DNA of 10,565 nucleotides, from positions 1 to 10,565 of the forward strand of contig JADFUO010000434.1 in NCBI GenBank assembly GCA_015222115.1, written 5' to 3'. The first letter of the stretch is position 1; each line of letters starts with the position of its first letter. This document shows, piece by piece, positions 1 to 7,319 of the stretch. The notes under the pieces were generated by a model. The model was not told the DNA's origin and did no database searches. It was given only the letters and a program-made list of their open reading frames with translations. Both the position numbers and the translations under genes were made by a program. Source of the DNA: Bacteroidota bacterium. Its GTDB lineage: Bacteria; Bacteroidota; Bacteroidia; Bacteroidales; JADFUO01.

Positions 1-543
1 ATACAAAAGTTGATGACCATTCTCTTTTATTACTTCAAGTGTATAATCGAATAATCCTGTATTATCGGTTTTTAAATGAATAATACCTTCAGGTCTAAGT
101 ATGTTATTATAAATTTCAAGAAAGCGAGGAGAAGTCAGGCGTTTTCTTACTTTGTATTTTTTAGGCTGAGGGTCGGGAAAAGTAAGCCAAATTTCAGAAA
201 TTTCATTTTTATCAAAAAAATATTTAATAAGTTCAATTTTTGTCCTGATAAATGCTATATTTTTTAAATTTTTTTCCTGTGATGTTTTACAACCTCGCCA
301 CATTCTTGCTCCTTTCATATCTATGCCAATATAATTATTTTCGGGATATTTTTCAGCTAATCCAACCGTATATTCTCCTTTACCGCAGCCTAATTCCAAA
401 ACAATTGGGTTTTCATTTTTAAAGAAGTTTTTCTTCCATTTACCTTTTAATGCAACTCCAGATATTACTTCTTGATATGATAATTGGATAAAATTGTCGA
501 AAGTGATGTTTTCAGCGAAATGTAATAATTTCTTTTTTGTCAC
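1..543 (-). CDS. trmB: tRNA (guanine-N7-)-methyltransferase TrmB, 3' end cut by window edge
   Basis: This enzyme uses S-adenosylmethionine to methylate N7 of guanine 46 in the tRNA variable loop. The visible 181 residues contain the SAM-binding glycine motif LELGCGKGEY (49-58), the acidic residue after the second strand in IGIDMKG (72-78), the family signature FPDPQPKK (122-129) followed by KRLTSPRFL, and HLKTDN (156-161). The family's usual PDPW is PDPQ here. I place the start at a GTG (541-543): an in-frame stop lies six codons upstream with no ATG between, and no early internal ATG exists. The C-terminus, probably a few dozen residues, lies beyond position 1. It is the last visible gene of the minus-strand cluster, 73 bp after the HU/SPOR gene. 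The family call is firm; the start is likely. Confidence 0.93.
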   Translation of the reverse strand, partial: MTKKKLLHFAENITFDNFIQLSYQEVISGVALKGKWKKNFFKNENPIVLELGCGKGEYTVGLAEKYPENNYIGIDMKGARMWRGCKTSQEKNLKNIAFIRTKIELIKYFFDKNEISEIWLTFPDPQPKKYKVRKRLTSPRFLEIYNNILRPEGIIHLKTDNTGLFDYTLEVIKENGHQLLY

Positions 544-571
544 AATAAATGTTTTTATGAAATATTAGTAA

Positions 572-600
572 CAAAAATAAGAAAAGAATATAACCACCAA
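572..600 (-). promoter_or_regulatory. Candidate Bacteroidota promoter for trmB
   Basis: On the minus strand, 579 to 572 reads TATTTTTG, an exact match to the -7 consensus TAnnTTTG. A TTGG at 600-597 lies 17 bp upstream, near where a -33 TTTG would be expected. The implied leader before the GTG start is about 20 nt. The motif is short and the DNA AT-rich, so a chance match is possible. Confidence 0.35.
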
Positions 601-616
601 TTTTGATAGTATTATT

Positions 617-1723
617 TTACTTTACCAAAATCCATGCTGCAGGATTTTCTTCTTTACGGATTATGGCTAAGTGTTGTTCGGCTTCATTTCTGTTAATATA
701 GCCATTAAAACAAACCCTATAAAAATTATTCTTGTTTTGCCCGACAATGACGGCATTGTAACCTTTGGCATTAAGTTGATGAATTAATTTCTCGGCATTA
801 TTAAAAACTTTAAATGAACCGGCAATAATAAAAAATTTGTAATCTTCGGGTTTGATTATTTCTGTAATTTCAGTTTCTTCAGCAGGGATACTAATTTCAT
901 TTGTTTTTGGTTCTTCTGTAACCGGTTCAATTAAAATATTTTCAACATCTTTCTTTTTTGGTTCGGTTTTGGCAGATAAATCAACAGGTGTAAGTTTATA
1001 TACTGCAATCAAAGGAATAATATTTTTCAATGGTATTTGTGATAAATTTTCCACAACATATTCATGTGGAGTTGGATAAAAAAATGGAATAAATCCCGCA
1101 TAATTGTTGTAATAATCTTTAACAAGACTAAATTTGAAAGTGCAAAAGGCAACAACTGCTATAAACAATAAAAGTCCAAAAACATTTATTTTGATGTATT
1201 TGGGCTTTTTTTTCTTATCTTTAACTTCAGTTTTTTTAATTGATTTTTCAGGTGCAGCTTTTCTATCCTTGAATTTTCTCTCAATTTTTTGCCTTGTTGT
1301 TTCACGTTTTATGGCAGGAGAAATAAAACTTGTAAGACCGAAAGAATCAGCAAGATAATTTTGCGATTTGTCGGGTTCAAATTGTATGTTTCCTTCATCG
1401 TTTTTATAAAGCACTCCGATTTTATGAAACCTGATCCTTTTCCCCTTTTCAATGGCAGTCTTACATTTATTTACAAAATTGTCTACCCTGAGTTTTGAAT
1501 CGGTATATGAAATGTTTTTTGATTGTGCAAGATGATTAATAAGTAACCCATCATTGGTTTTGAGATGTATGTTAAATACAATTTCTTTTGAAGGTGGTGA
1601 AAAACTGTGCTGTGTCGGATGTATAGAAGCAGGAATTTCTTTTGTAATAAATCCGCCAAGTCCGGGAATCACAATACATTCATATTCAAACAAGAGGTTG
1701 CTTATGTATTTTGCTATTTTCAC
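617..1723 (-). CDS. Membrane-anchored HU-like (HU-CCDC81 type) and SPOR domain protein
   Basis: The 368-residue protein has three parts. Residues 1 to about 135 resemble the paired HU-CCDC81 bacterial domains of the HU/IHF superfamily: the opening MKIAKYISNLLFEYECIVIPGLGGF is typical, and RIRFHKIGVLYKNDEGNIQFEP (97-118) fits the second HU-like unit. A lysine/arginine-rich stretch (139-178) precedes one hydrophobic segment (about 179-198). After an acidic, proline-containing linker (about 255-292), residues 293-368 form a SPOR domain (FFIIAGSF, FYRVCFNGY). SPOR domains bind denuded peptidoglycan glycans, often at the division site. The positive-inside rule puts the HU part in the cytoplasm and SPOR in the periplasm. 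The start is GTG; an in-frame stop lies three codons upstream. The gene sits 67 bp after kdsB. The architecture is recognised; its cellular role is not established from sequence. Confidence 0.85.
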   Translation of the reverse strand: MKIAKYISNLLFEYECIVIPGLGGFITKEIPASIHPTQHSFSPPSKEIVFNIHLKTNDGLLINHLAQSKNISYTDSKLRVDNFVNKCKTAIEKGKRIRFHKIGVLYKNDEGNIQFEPDKSQNYLADSFGLTSFISPAIKRETTRQKIERKFKDRKAAPEKSIKKTEVKDKKKKPKYIKINVFGLLLFIAVVAFCTFKFSLVKDYYNNYAGFIPFFYPTPHEYVVENLSQIPLKNIIPLIAVYKLTPVDLSAKTEPKKKDVENILIEPVTEEPKTNEISIPAEETEITEIIKPEDYKFFIIAGSFKVFNNAEKLIHQLNAKGYNAVIVGQNKNNFYRVCFNGYINRNEAEQHLAIIRKEENPAAWILVK

Positions 1724-1790
1724 GAGATTTTACAGTTTGTTTGCTGAATTTATTTCCAAAATGCTAAGGTAGTATTGATTAAGTTAAATT

Positions 1791-2543
1791 TCAAGTTTTG
1801 TTAATAAATTTTTTCAAATCTTCCGGACTGTCAACAGCGTAACTTTCAATATCGGTTAAAGCGATATTAATTTTGTATCCGTTTTCAATCCATCTTAATT
1901 GTTCTAATGATTCTGCAATTTCCAGTGGCGATGGTTTCAGATTTGTTATTTCTTTTAAAATGTCTGCCCTGTAAGCATAAACCCCGATATGCTTATAATA
2001 ACTACAAAAATTTAACCATTCCGAATTTTTTTTTCCACTTAAAAACGGGATTGGCTGCCTGCTAAAATATATCGCCTGATTATTTTTATCAAAAACCGAT
2101 TTAACGATATTAAAATTAAAAAGTTCTTCATTTGATGATATTTTTTTTAATAAGGTTGCAATTTGAATATTTTTGTTTGTAAAGCAGGAAGCAACTTTTT
2201 TAATCTGAACAGGATCAATAAGAGGTTCGTCACCCTGAATATTAATGACAACATCTAATTTATTTCCCGGTGAAAATTTTTTAAGATGTTCAATTACTTC
2301 ATTGCAACGTTCAGTGCCACTTTGATGATGTGGGGATGTCATCATCACTTTTCCGTTAAAATTTTTAACGTGATTATTTATTCTTTCATCATCAGTAGCA
2401 ACAATAATATCTGATAAAACATCAGCTTTTTCAGCCTGTTCATATACTCTTTGTATCATTGATTTCCCGTTGATCATAACAAGTGGCTTACCGGGAAATC
2501 GTGAAGATGAATAACGGGCAGGTATGATTCCTATAAAATTCAT
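1791..2543 (-). CDS. kdsB: 3-deoxy-manno-octulosonate cytidylyltransferase (CMP-KDO synthetase)
   Basis: KdsB is a cytoplasmic enzyme that couples CTP to KDO, giving CMP-KDO, the activated sugar that KDO transferases add to lipid A in LPS inner-core assembly. At 250 residues it has the usual family length. Visible motifs are the nucleotide-binding start IIPARYSSSRFPGKPL (6-21), VATDDERI (48-55), SGTERCNEV (75-83), NIQGDEP (101-107), KHIGVYAYR, and the closing ESLEQLRWIENGYKI. The ATG start places the first motif at the normal distance from the N-terminus. It lies 13 bp after the deoxynucleoside kinase gene and is probably co-transcribed with it. I see no missing key residue. Confidence 0.96.
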   Translation of the reverse strand: MNFIGIIPARYSSSRFPGKPLVMINGKSMIQRVYEQAEKADVLSDIIVATDDERINNHVKNFNGKVMMTSPHHQSGTERCNEVIEHLKKFSPGNKLDVVINIQGDEPLIDPVQIKKVASCFTNKNIQIATLLKKISSNEELFNFNIVKSVFDKNNQAIYFSRQPIPFLSGKKNSEWLNFCSYYKHIGVYAYRADILKEITNLKPSPLEIAESLEQLRWIENGYKINIALTDIESYAVDSPEDLKKFINKT

Positions 2544-2556
2544 TTAGTATTTCAGT

Positions 2557-3171
2557 TTAAAAAAGTCCGTGAATTTCTGCGTTAACCCTGTCAATGATCA
2601 TACCTAAATCTTCAGGCTTTTCTTCCATATCAATATCATCAACGTCAATTATGAGTAATTTTCCTTTATTATACTTTTCTATCCAGGCTTCATAACGTTC
2701 GTTAAGGCGTTTTAAATAATCAAGTCTGATTGATTCTTCATACTCCCTGCCTCTTTTTTGAATCTGATTAACAAGATTAGGTACACTTGAACGAAGATAT
2801 ATCAACAGGTCGGGAGGCTTTATAAATGAACTCATTAATTCAAACAACGAACTATAATTTTCAAAATCGCGTGTAGTCATTAAGTTCATTGAATGAAGAT
2901 TCGGAGCAAAGATGTAAGCATCTTCGTAGATGGTTCTGTCCTGTACAACAGTTTTTCCGCTTTGCCTGATTTTGATTATCTGCCTGAATCTGCTGTTTAA
3001 AAAATACACCTGAAGATTAAATGACCATCGTTGCATATCTTCATAAAAATTGCTTAAATAAGGATTTGTTTCAACATCTTCGTAATGAGCTTCCCAGCCG
3101 AAATGTTTTGATAATAAGCGGGTAAGCGTGGTTTTACCTGAGCCGATATTTCCTGCTATTGCAATATGCAT
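2557..3171 (-). CDS. Deoxynucleoside kinase (deoxyadenosine/deoxyguanosine kinase type)
   Basis: This enzyme phosphorylates deoxynucleosides to monophosphates for dNTP salvage in the cytoplasm. The 204 residues carry the P-loop GNIGSGKTT (7-15), the acidic EDVETNPYL (31-39) that includes the likely catalytic base, QDRTIYEDAYIFA (77-89) corresponding to the family's DRS/ERS motif, and the arginine-rich lid RGREYEESI (140-148). The size and order of motifs match bacterial dAK/dGK-type kinases related to the eukaryotic dCK/dGK family. Exact base preference cannot be read from the sequence. The gene lies 11 bp after the GH3 gene and 13 bp before kdsB, which suggests one transcript. No obvious functional link joins it to its neighbours. 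Confidence 0.93.
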   Translation of the reverse strand: MHIAIAGNIGSGKTTLTRLLSKHFGWEAHYEDVETNPYLSNFYEDMQRWSFNLQVYFLNSRFRQIIKIRQSGKTVVQDRTIYEDAYIFAPNLHSMNLMTTRDFENYSSLFELMSSFIKPPDLLIYLRSSVPNLVNQIQKRGREYEESIRLDYLKRLNERYEAWIEKYNKGKLLIIDVDDIDMEEKPEDLGMIIDRVNAEIHGLF

Positions 3172-3182
3172 TTTTAAAAAAT

Positions 3183-4721
3183 TTAGTTAAAAATTATGTT
3201 AGATTTTTTTTCATTTATTTTCAGAATTTCATCTATATGTTTTCTATCATTTGAAAGTCGTGGTACTTTATTTTGTCCTCCAAGTTTCCCTTTTTTCTTC
3301 AACCAATTATAAAAAGTATCACGAGGCACTGCTTTTACAATAGGTTCTCTTAATACCATACTATGATATCTTTTTGCTTCATAATCCGAGTTTAATGATT
3401 TTAATGCATTATCAAGTGTTTCAGTAAAGAAATCAAGGTTTTCAGGTAATTTTTCAAATTCAATGAGCCATTCATGGGCAGCATTTTCATTATCTTTAAA
3501 ATACACCGGTGCGGCAGTATATTCATTAATCACTGCTTTGCATTTTTCGCAGGCAATTGCAAGTGCTTTTTCAGCATTGTCAATTATCAGTTCTTCACCC
3601 ACCGAATTGATAAAATTTTTTGTACGACCGGTAATTTTAATTCTGAACGGATCAAGAGATGTAAAAATTATTGTATCGCCAATCAGATACCGCCACAATC
3701 CTGCATTTGTTGAAATTATAATAGCATAATTAGTATTCAGTTCAACTTCATCCAAAGCAAGAGTATCAGGATTTTCCTTATTCAATTGATCAAGTGGTAA
3801 AAACTCGTAAAACACACCATAATCAAGCATTAGCAATAATTCGTCAGAATCCGATTTATCCTGTATCCCGAAAAATCCTTCGGAAGCATTATAGTTTTCC
3901 ATGTAATTCATCTTATCCGATGGGATAAGATTATGGAATTGTTCTCTATAGGGACCGAAATTTACACCCCCATGAAAAAAAACTTCCAAATTTGGCCAAA
4001 CCTCCATCAGATTTGATTTACCGGTAATTTCTAAAATTCTTTTAAGCAGCAATAACATCCACGAAGGAACTCCGGAAATATTTGTAACATTACGGGAAAT
4101 GGTAGCATGAGCCATTTGTTCTATCTTACTTTCCCATTCATCCAACAAGGCAAGTTTACGTTTTGGCACCCTGATAAATTCAACCCATAAAGGAAGATTT
4201 TGAATGATAATTGCTGAGAGGTCGCCCACATAATATTCTTTATTATTTATTTCGCTGATGTTATGGCTGCCTCCCATTATCAATCCGCGGCCATCAAATA
4301 AAAATGTATTGGGATTATTATTACAATATATTGAAAGCAGGTCCCTCCCTGCTTTAAAATGGCATTCTTCAAGTGATTCTGTGCTTACAGGAATAAATTT
4401 GCTTTTATTGCTTGTAGTACCTGATGATTTGGCAAACCATTTTATATCGGTGTTCCATAAAATGTTTTGTTCGCCTTTGCGGAGCCTGTCAATATATGGC
4501 TTTAACGAATCATAGTCGTTTAGCGGAACACGTTCTTTAAATTTTTCTAAGTTTGTAATTGTTTTGTAATCATATTTCTTTCCCCATTCGGTATCTTTTG
4601 CGCTGTAAATAAGTTTTTTAAAGCATTCGGATTGCACTTCATAAGGGTATTTCATAAAGAGTTCAATCTGATGAAACCTTTTCTTCATTAACCACGATAA
4701 TACCGAATTAATTAAAGCCAT
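3183..4721 (-). CDS. GH3 family protein (acyl-adenylate-forming, auxin-responsive GH3-like)
   Basis: The 512 residues match the GH3 family (named for plant auxin-responsive genes). These are ANL-superfamily enzymes that in plants adenylate an acid and transfer it to an amino acid. Visible motifs are the ATP-binding loop SSGTTSNKSKFIP (99-111), the nucleotide motif YNASEGFFG (277-285), YLIGDTI (345-351) with the aspartate expected to contact ribose, and ITGRTKNFINSVGEEL (363-378) at the hinge to the C-terminal domain. The C-terminus keeps the typical KKKGKLGGQNKVPRL. The acid and acceptor used by bacterial members are generally unknown, so I give no substrate. The ATG start at 4721 is the first gene after a divergent gap, and so probably heads the operon that continues with the kinase and kdsB. 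Confidence 0.92.
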   Translation of the reverse strand: MALINSVLSWLMKKRFHQIELFMKYPYEVQSECFKKLIYSAKDTEWGKKYDYKTITNLEKFKERVPLNDYDSLKPYIDRLRKGEQNILWNTDIKWFAKSSGTTSNKSKFIPVSTESLEECHFKAGRDLLSIYCNNNPNTFLFDGRGLIMGGSHNISEINNKEYYVGDLSAIIIQNLPLWVEFIRVPKRKLALLDEWESKIEQMAHATISRNVTNISGVPSWMLLLLKRILEITGKSNLMEVWPNLEVFFHGGVNFGPYREQFHNLIPSDKMNYMENYNASEGFFGIQDKSDSDELLLMLDYGVFYEFLPLDQLNKENPDTLALDEVELNTNYAIIISTNAGLWRYLIGDTIIFTSLDPFRIKITGRTKNFINSVGEELIIDNAEKALAIACEKCKAVINEYTAAPVYFKDNENAAHEWLIEFEKLPENLDFFTETLDNALKSLNSDYEAKRYHSMVLREPIVKAVPRDTFYNWLKKKGKLGGQNKVPRLSNDRKHIDEILKINEKKSNIIFN

Positions 4722-4746
4722 ATTAATATTATTAAAAGCGGGAATT

Positions 4747-4754
4747 CAAAATTA
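4747..4754 (-). promoter_or_regulatory. Candidate -7 element for the GH3-kinase-kdsB operon
   Basis: The minus strand here reads TAATTTTG, matching TAnnTTTG, with its downstream edge 25 bp before the GH3 ATG. I see no clear TTTG at the -33 position. A chance match in AT-rich DNA remains possible. Confidence 0.35.
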
Positions 4755-4858
4755 CAATAAAATTTTGGATTAATGGATGATTATATTTTTATTGTAGCTA
4801 ATCAGTATTATATTAACAATGAAAATTTCTTAGTAAATATTATTATTGAATTGGAGTA

Positions 4859-4915
4859 TCCATCCATACGGACTTGCTTCGCTTCATATGACTGAAAGGA
4901 GTCCGTATGGACGGA
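4859..4915. repeat. Inverted repeat, 16-bp arms around a 25-bp loop
   Basis: The arm at 4859-4874 (TCCATCCATACGGACT) and the arm at 4900-4915 (AGTCCGTATGGACGGA) are reverse complements at 15 of 16 positions; the inner 12 pairs are perfect. As RNA the single mismatch would be a wobble or A-C pair depending on strand. No T-run follows on either strand and the flanking genes point away, so it is not a classical terminator. An 11-bp core of the arm recurs in another intergenic gap at 7151-7161. Confidence 0.85.
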
Positions 4916-4929
4916 CGCCATGCGGTTGT

Positions 4930-4996
4930 AATGGAAATAGGGAAAATAAAGGAAATAAAGGGAATACCTTTATACCCTTATTCCCCCTATACCATT
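4930..4996. repeat. Imperfect palindrome with purine-rich and pyrimidine-rich arms
   Basis: The left arm begins AATGGAAATAGGG and continues as G/A-rich DNA with a loose GGAAATAAA repetition. The right arm ends CCCCCTATACCATT. Read as its reverse complement, the right arm (AATGGTATAGGGGGAATAAG...) aligns with the left arm over about 30 bp with a few mismatches and a small length difference. The centre lies near 4962-4966. It begins 15 bp after the preceding inverted repeat, so both may be one element. Confidence 0.65.
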
Positions 4997-5133
4997 TTAA
5001 AAATCTATCCTCAAAGCCAGAGAATAGGAATTGATTAATAAACGTAATGGATAATTTTTAAACAGTCTCTAAGTGTCATATATTCAAAAATTTCCAAGTA
5101 ATTTTAATAATTATAAAACTATAACATTATGTG

Positions 5134-5141
5134 TATATTTG
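5134..5141 (+). promoter_or_regulatory. Candidate -7 element for ispE
   Basis: The sequence TATATTTG fits TAnnTTTG exactly and lies 49 bp before the ispE ATG, implying a leader of about 43 nt. No clear -33 TTTG is present about 20 bp upstream. A near-match (AATATTTG, 5172-5179) is too close to the start codon to be preferred. Confidence 0.4.
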
Positions 5142-5190
5142 CAGTAAAAGATATTTTAGAAGACAATAGATAATATTTGAATTTTAACAA

Positions 5191-6018
5191 ATGATTTGTT
5201 TCCCAAATTGTAAGATCAACCTCGGCTTGTCAGTAATAAATAAAAGAACTGATGGCTTTCACAATATTGAAACTATTCTTTATCCGGTACAACTTTTTGA
5301 AACTCTTGAAATTATTAAAGCTTCGGATAATAAATTTTCTTTTCAAACAAGCGGACTGACAATCAAAGGAAATATTGATAATAATTTATGTTTAAAAGCT
5401 TATGAAATTTTAACTGCAGATTTTGATTTGCCTCCTGTTAAAATCCACTTACATAAAAATATACCAATTGGTGCGGGCTTAGGTGGCGGTTCTGCTGATG
5501 CCGCTTTTATGATAAAACTTTTAAATGATCTGTTTAAATTGTTTTTATCATCAGATAAAATGAAATATTATGCCCGCCAGTTAGGAAGCGATTGTGTTTT
5601 TTTTATTGATAACAAAGCTGTTTTTGCTTTTGAAAAAGGTGATTTGTTTGAACAAATAAATTTGAACCTTAATAATTATTTCATTGCGATTGTTAAACCC
5701 GAAATACATATTAATACTTCAAAAGCTTATTCAGGAATAAAACCTGTAAAAAAGGAAAAGTCAATAAAAAAAATTATTGAATTGCCTGTTAATGAATGGA
5801 AGTTTAATTTATTCAATGATTTTGAAGAACCAATTTTTAAAACTCATCCTGAAATAAAAAATATCAAAGAAAAATTATATGATTCGGGTGCTGTTTATGC
5901 TGCAATGAGTGGCAGTGGTTCTGCAGTTTTCGGAATTTTTGAACACCATATTAATATAAAAGGAACTTTTCAAAATTGTTTTATCTGGCAGGGGGAATTA
6001 TTTAGGTGCAGTTTTTAA
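5191..6018 (+). CDS. ispE: 4-diphosphocytidyl-2-C-methyl-D-erythritol kinase (IspE)
   Basis: IspE is the ATP-dependent kinase of the MEP pathway that phosphorylates the 2-hydroxyl of CDP-methylerythritol, a step towards IPP and DMAPP. The 275 residues show the GHMP-kinase layout: FPNCKINLGL (4-13) with the expected catalytic lysine K8, KRTDGFHNIET (18-28), the glycine-rich ATP loop PIGAGLGGGSADAA (92-105), LGSDCVFF (131-138) with the catalytic aspartate D134, and the C-terminal MSGSGSAVFGIF (239-250). The usual proline after GSDC is valine, a minor change. The ATG gives the family's standard N-terminus. It faces away from the GH3 operon, and its last 21 bp overlap the end of the opposing permease gene. 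Confidence 0.97.
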   Translation: MICFPNCKINLGLSVINKRTDGFHNIETILYPVQLFETLEIIKASDNKFSFQTSGLTIKGNIDNNLCLKAYEILTADFDLPPVKIHLHKNIPIGAGLGGGSADAAFMIKLLNDLFKLFLSSDKMKYYARQLGSDCVFFIDNKAVFAFEKGDLFEQINLNLNNYFIAIVKPEIHINTSKAYSGIKPVKKEKSIKKIIELPVNEWKFNLFNDFEEPIFKTHPEIKNIKEKLYDSGAVYAAMSGSGSAVFGIFEHHINIKGTFQNCFIWQGELFRCSF

Positions 6019-7074
6019 GAGAAAAATTCCGAGCAATCCAAAAATTATATTAGGTATCCAAACGGCAACTGCAGGGGATAAATTTCCGAATGTGGCAAAT
6101 ACTGTTGAAATCTGCATAAACAATATAAAAGCAAAAGTTATTGTTATTCCCAATCCTAAATGCATACCGATCCCGCCACGTACTTTACGACATGATAATG
6201 AGACACCGATCAAAGTTAAAATGATAGTAGCAAAAGGTGATGCTATCCGTTTGTTTTTTTCAATTTCATAATCTTTTACTTTATCCGAACCTTTAAGTTT
6301 TGCATGTTTAATATATTTGTTTAATTCCCAGTAATTCATTTCTTCATAATCTTCTTTGTAATAATATAAGTCAGATGGCTGCAATATTAATGTTGTGTCA
6401 AGCTCTTTTCCTTTAAAGATTTTTTCATCCATACCATCAATTGTTCGGATATAATAATCCTCAAAATGCCATTTCTTTGTGATTGTATCCCATTCTAATT
6501 TTTCAGCCCTGAATTTATAATACAGTTTTTCGTTTTTGAATTTTTCAAGAGAAAATTTATGACCTAAATTAGTTGAATTGTTGTAATTTTCAACATATAT
6601 AAATGTACCCGGACTTGTTTGCAGATGGATATTTCTGTCTTTATTCTTAGCAAGTTTTTCCATGTATTTATCCTTAAAATCTCTTTTTTTCTCGTTTGTT
6701 TGAGGAATTAAAAAATTTGCCAGATAAAATGATAATATTGCTAAAAATGCTGCGGAAATAAAATAAGGTCGTAAAAATCTTCTAAAACTTATACCGCTGC
6801 TTAGTATTGCAATTATCTCGGAATTTGAAGCCATTTTTGAAGTGAAGAAAATTACCGAAATAAACGTGAACAGATAAAGAAAGAGATTTACGAAATATGG
6901 AATAAAGTTCAGGTAATAAGAAAAAATTATATCATATAAGGGTGCATCATTTTCCAGAAATTCGTCTATGTTTTCAGATACATCAAAAACTACTACAATA
7001 ACAATGAGCAAAGAAATTGCAAAGAAAAAGGTGCTGAGGAATTTTTTTATGATATAAATATCAATTATTTTCAT
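5998..7074 (-). CDS. LptF/LptG family permease (LPS export, YjgP/YjgQ type)
   Basis: LptF and LptG are the inner-membrane subunits that, with the LptB ATPase, pull LPS out of the membrane and push it onto the LptC/LptA bridge. The 358 residues have the family topology: hydrophobic segments at about 11-32, 50-79 and 102-123, a soluble region (about 125-270) fitting the periplasmic beta-jellyroll, then membrane segments at about 279-295, 303-327 and 335-353. The motif SEIIAILSSGIS (85-96) after the second membrane stretch fits the coupling helix that contacts LptB. I cannot tell LptF from LptG by eye. The start is ATG. It lies 245 bp downstream of tgt on the same strand, and its 3' end overlaps ispE by 21 bp. 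Confidence 0.92.
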   Translation of the reverse strand: MKIIDIYIIKKFLSTFFFAISLLIVIVVVFDVSENIDEFLENDAPLYDIIFSYYLNFIPYFVNLFLYLFTFISVIFFTSKMASNSEIIAILSSGISFRRFLRPYFISAAFLAILSFYLANFLIPQTNEKKRDFKDKYMEKLAKNKDRNIHLQTSPGTFIYVENYNNSTNLGHKFSLEKFKNEKLYYKFRAEKLEWDTITKKWHFEDYYIRTIDGMDEKIFKGKELDTTLILQPSDLYYYKEDYEEMNYWELNKYIKHAKLKGSDKVKDYEIEKNKRIASPFATIILTLIGVSLSCRKVRGGIGMHLGLGITITFAFILFMQISTVFATFGNLSPAVAVWIPNIIFGLLGIFLLKTAPK

Positions 7075-7150
7075 GTGTTTACATTCTTATAGTTAATTCA
7101 ATTTCTGCTACTTATAACATTTAGAGAAATCCATATTCAGAAAATAGAAA

Positions 7151-7161
7151 TCCATACGGAC
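7151..7161. repeat. Solo copy of the intergenic repeat core TCCATACGGAC
   Basis: This 11-bp sequence is identical to the core of the inverted-repeat arm at 4863-4873 (and to the complement of 4901-4911). It lies in the gap between the permease gene and tgt, without a partner arm. The preceding bases form a local direct repeat, GAAATCCATA at 7126-7135 and 7147-7156. Confidence 0.6.
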
Positions 7162-7204
7162 AAGTTTAGATATTTGAAATTAGGCTGTTAAAATAAGTTT
7201 TTTT

Positions 7205-7233
7205 CAAGTTTCGAATTTCAAGTTTCGAATTTC
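7205..7233. repeat. 14-bp tandem direct repeat, two copies
   Basis: The unit CAAGTTTCGAATTT occurs twice head to tail (7205-7218 and 7219-7232), followed by one more matching C. Each unit contains the palindrome TTCGAA. It lies in the 245-bp gap downstream of tgt, upstream of the permease gene. No T-tract on the downstream side suggests a terminator. Confidence 0.8.
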
Positions 7234-7319
7234 ATTATATAATCATTCTCTTGTGAGTCAAAATTTACCTGTCATGAATGTTTCATGTATTATTATACGT
7301 TTTGTTAAAAATCTATATA

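Larger units (their letters stand above)
4722..5190. other. Divergent intergenic region between the GH3 gene and ispE
   Basis: This 469-bp gap separates two outward-facing genes. It holds a candidate promoter for each side, a near-perfect inverted repeat (4859-4915) and an imperfect purine/pyrimidine palindrome (4930-4996). The repeat block is noticeably richer in G and C than the DNA around it. An open frame of 62 codons crosses the block but is best explained as repeat DNA. I see no tRNA or other structured RNA gene. Confidence 0.8.

Noticed and set aside
852..1772. Several 69-75 codon plus-strand frames
   Set aside because: They are antisense to the HU/SPOR gene (the last runs just past its start), show no domain and overlap one another.
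4846..5034. 62-codon open frame on the plus strand
   Set aside because: It runs straight through both inverted repeats, so its codons are dictated by repeat structure (for example the GNRENKGNKGN stretch). It has no recognisable domain.
7273..7287. Short hairpin CATGAA-TGT-TTCATG downstream of tgt
   Set aside because: A 6-bp stem with low GC and no T-run on the downstream side is too weak to call a terminator.
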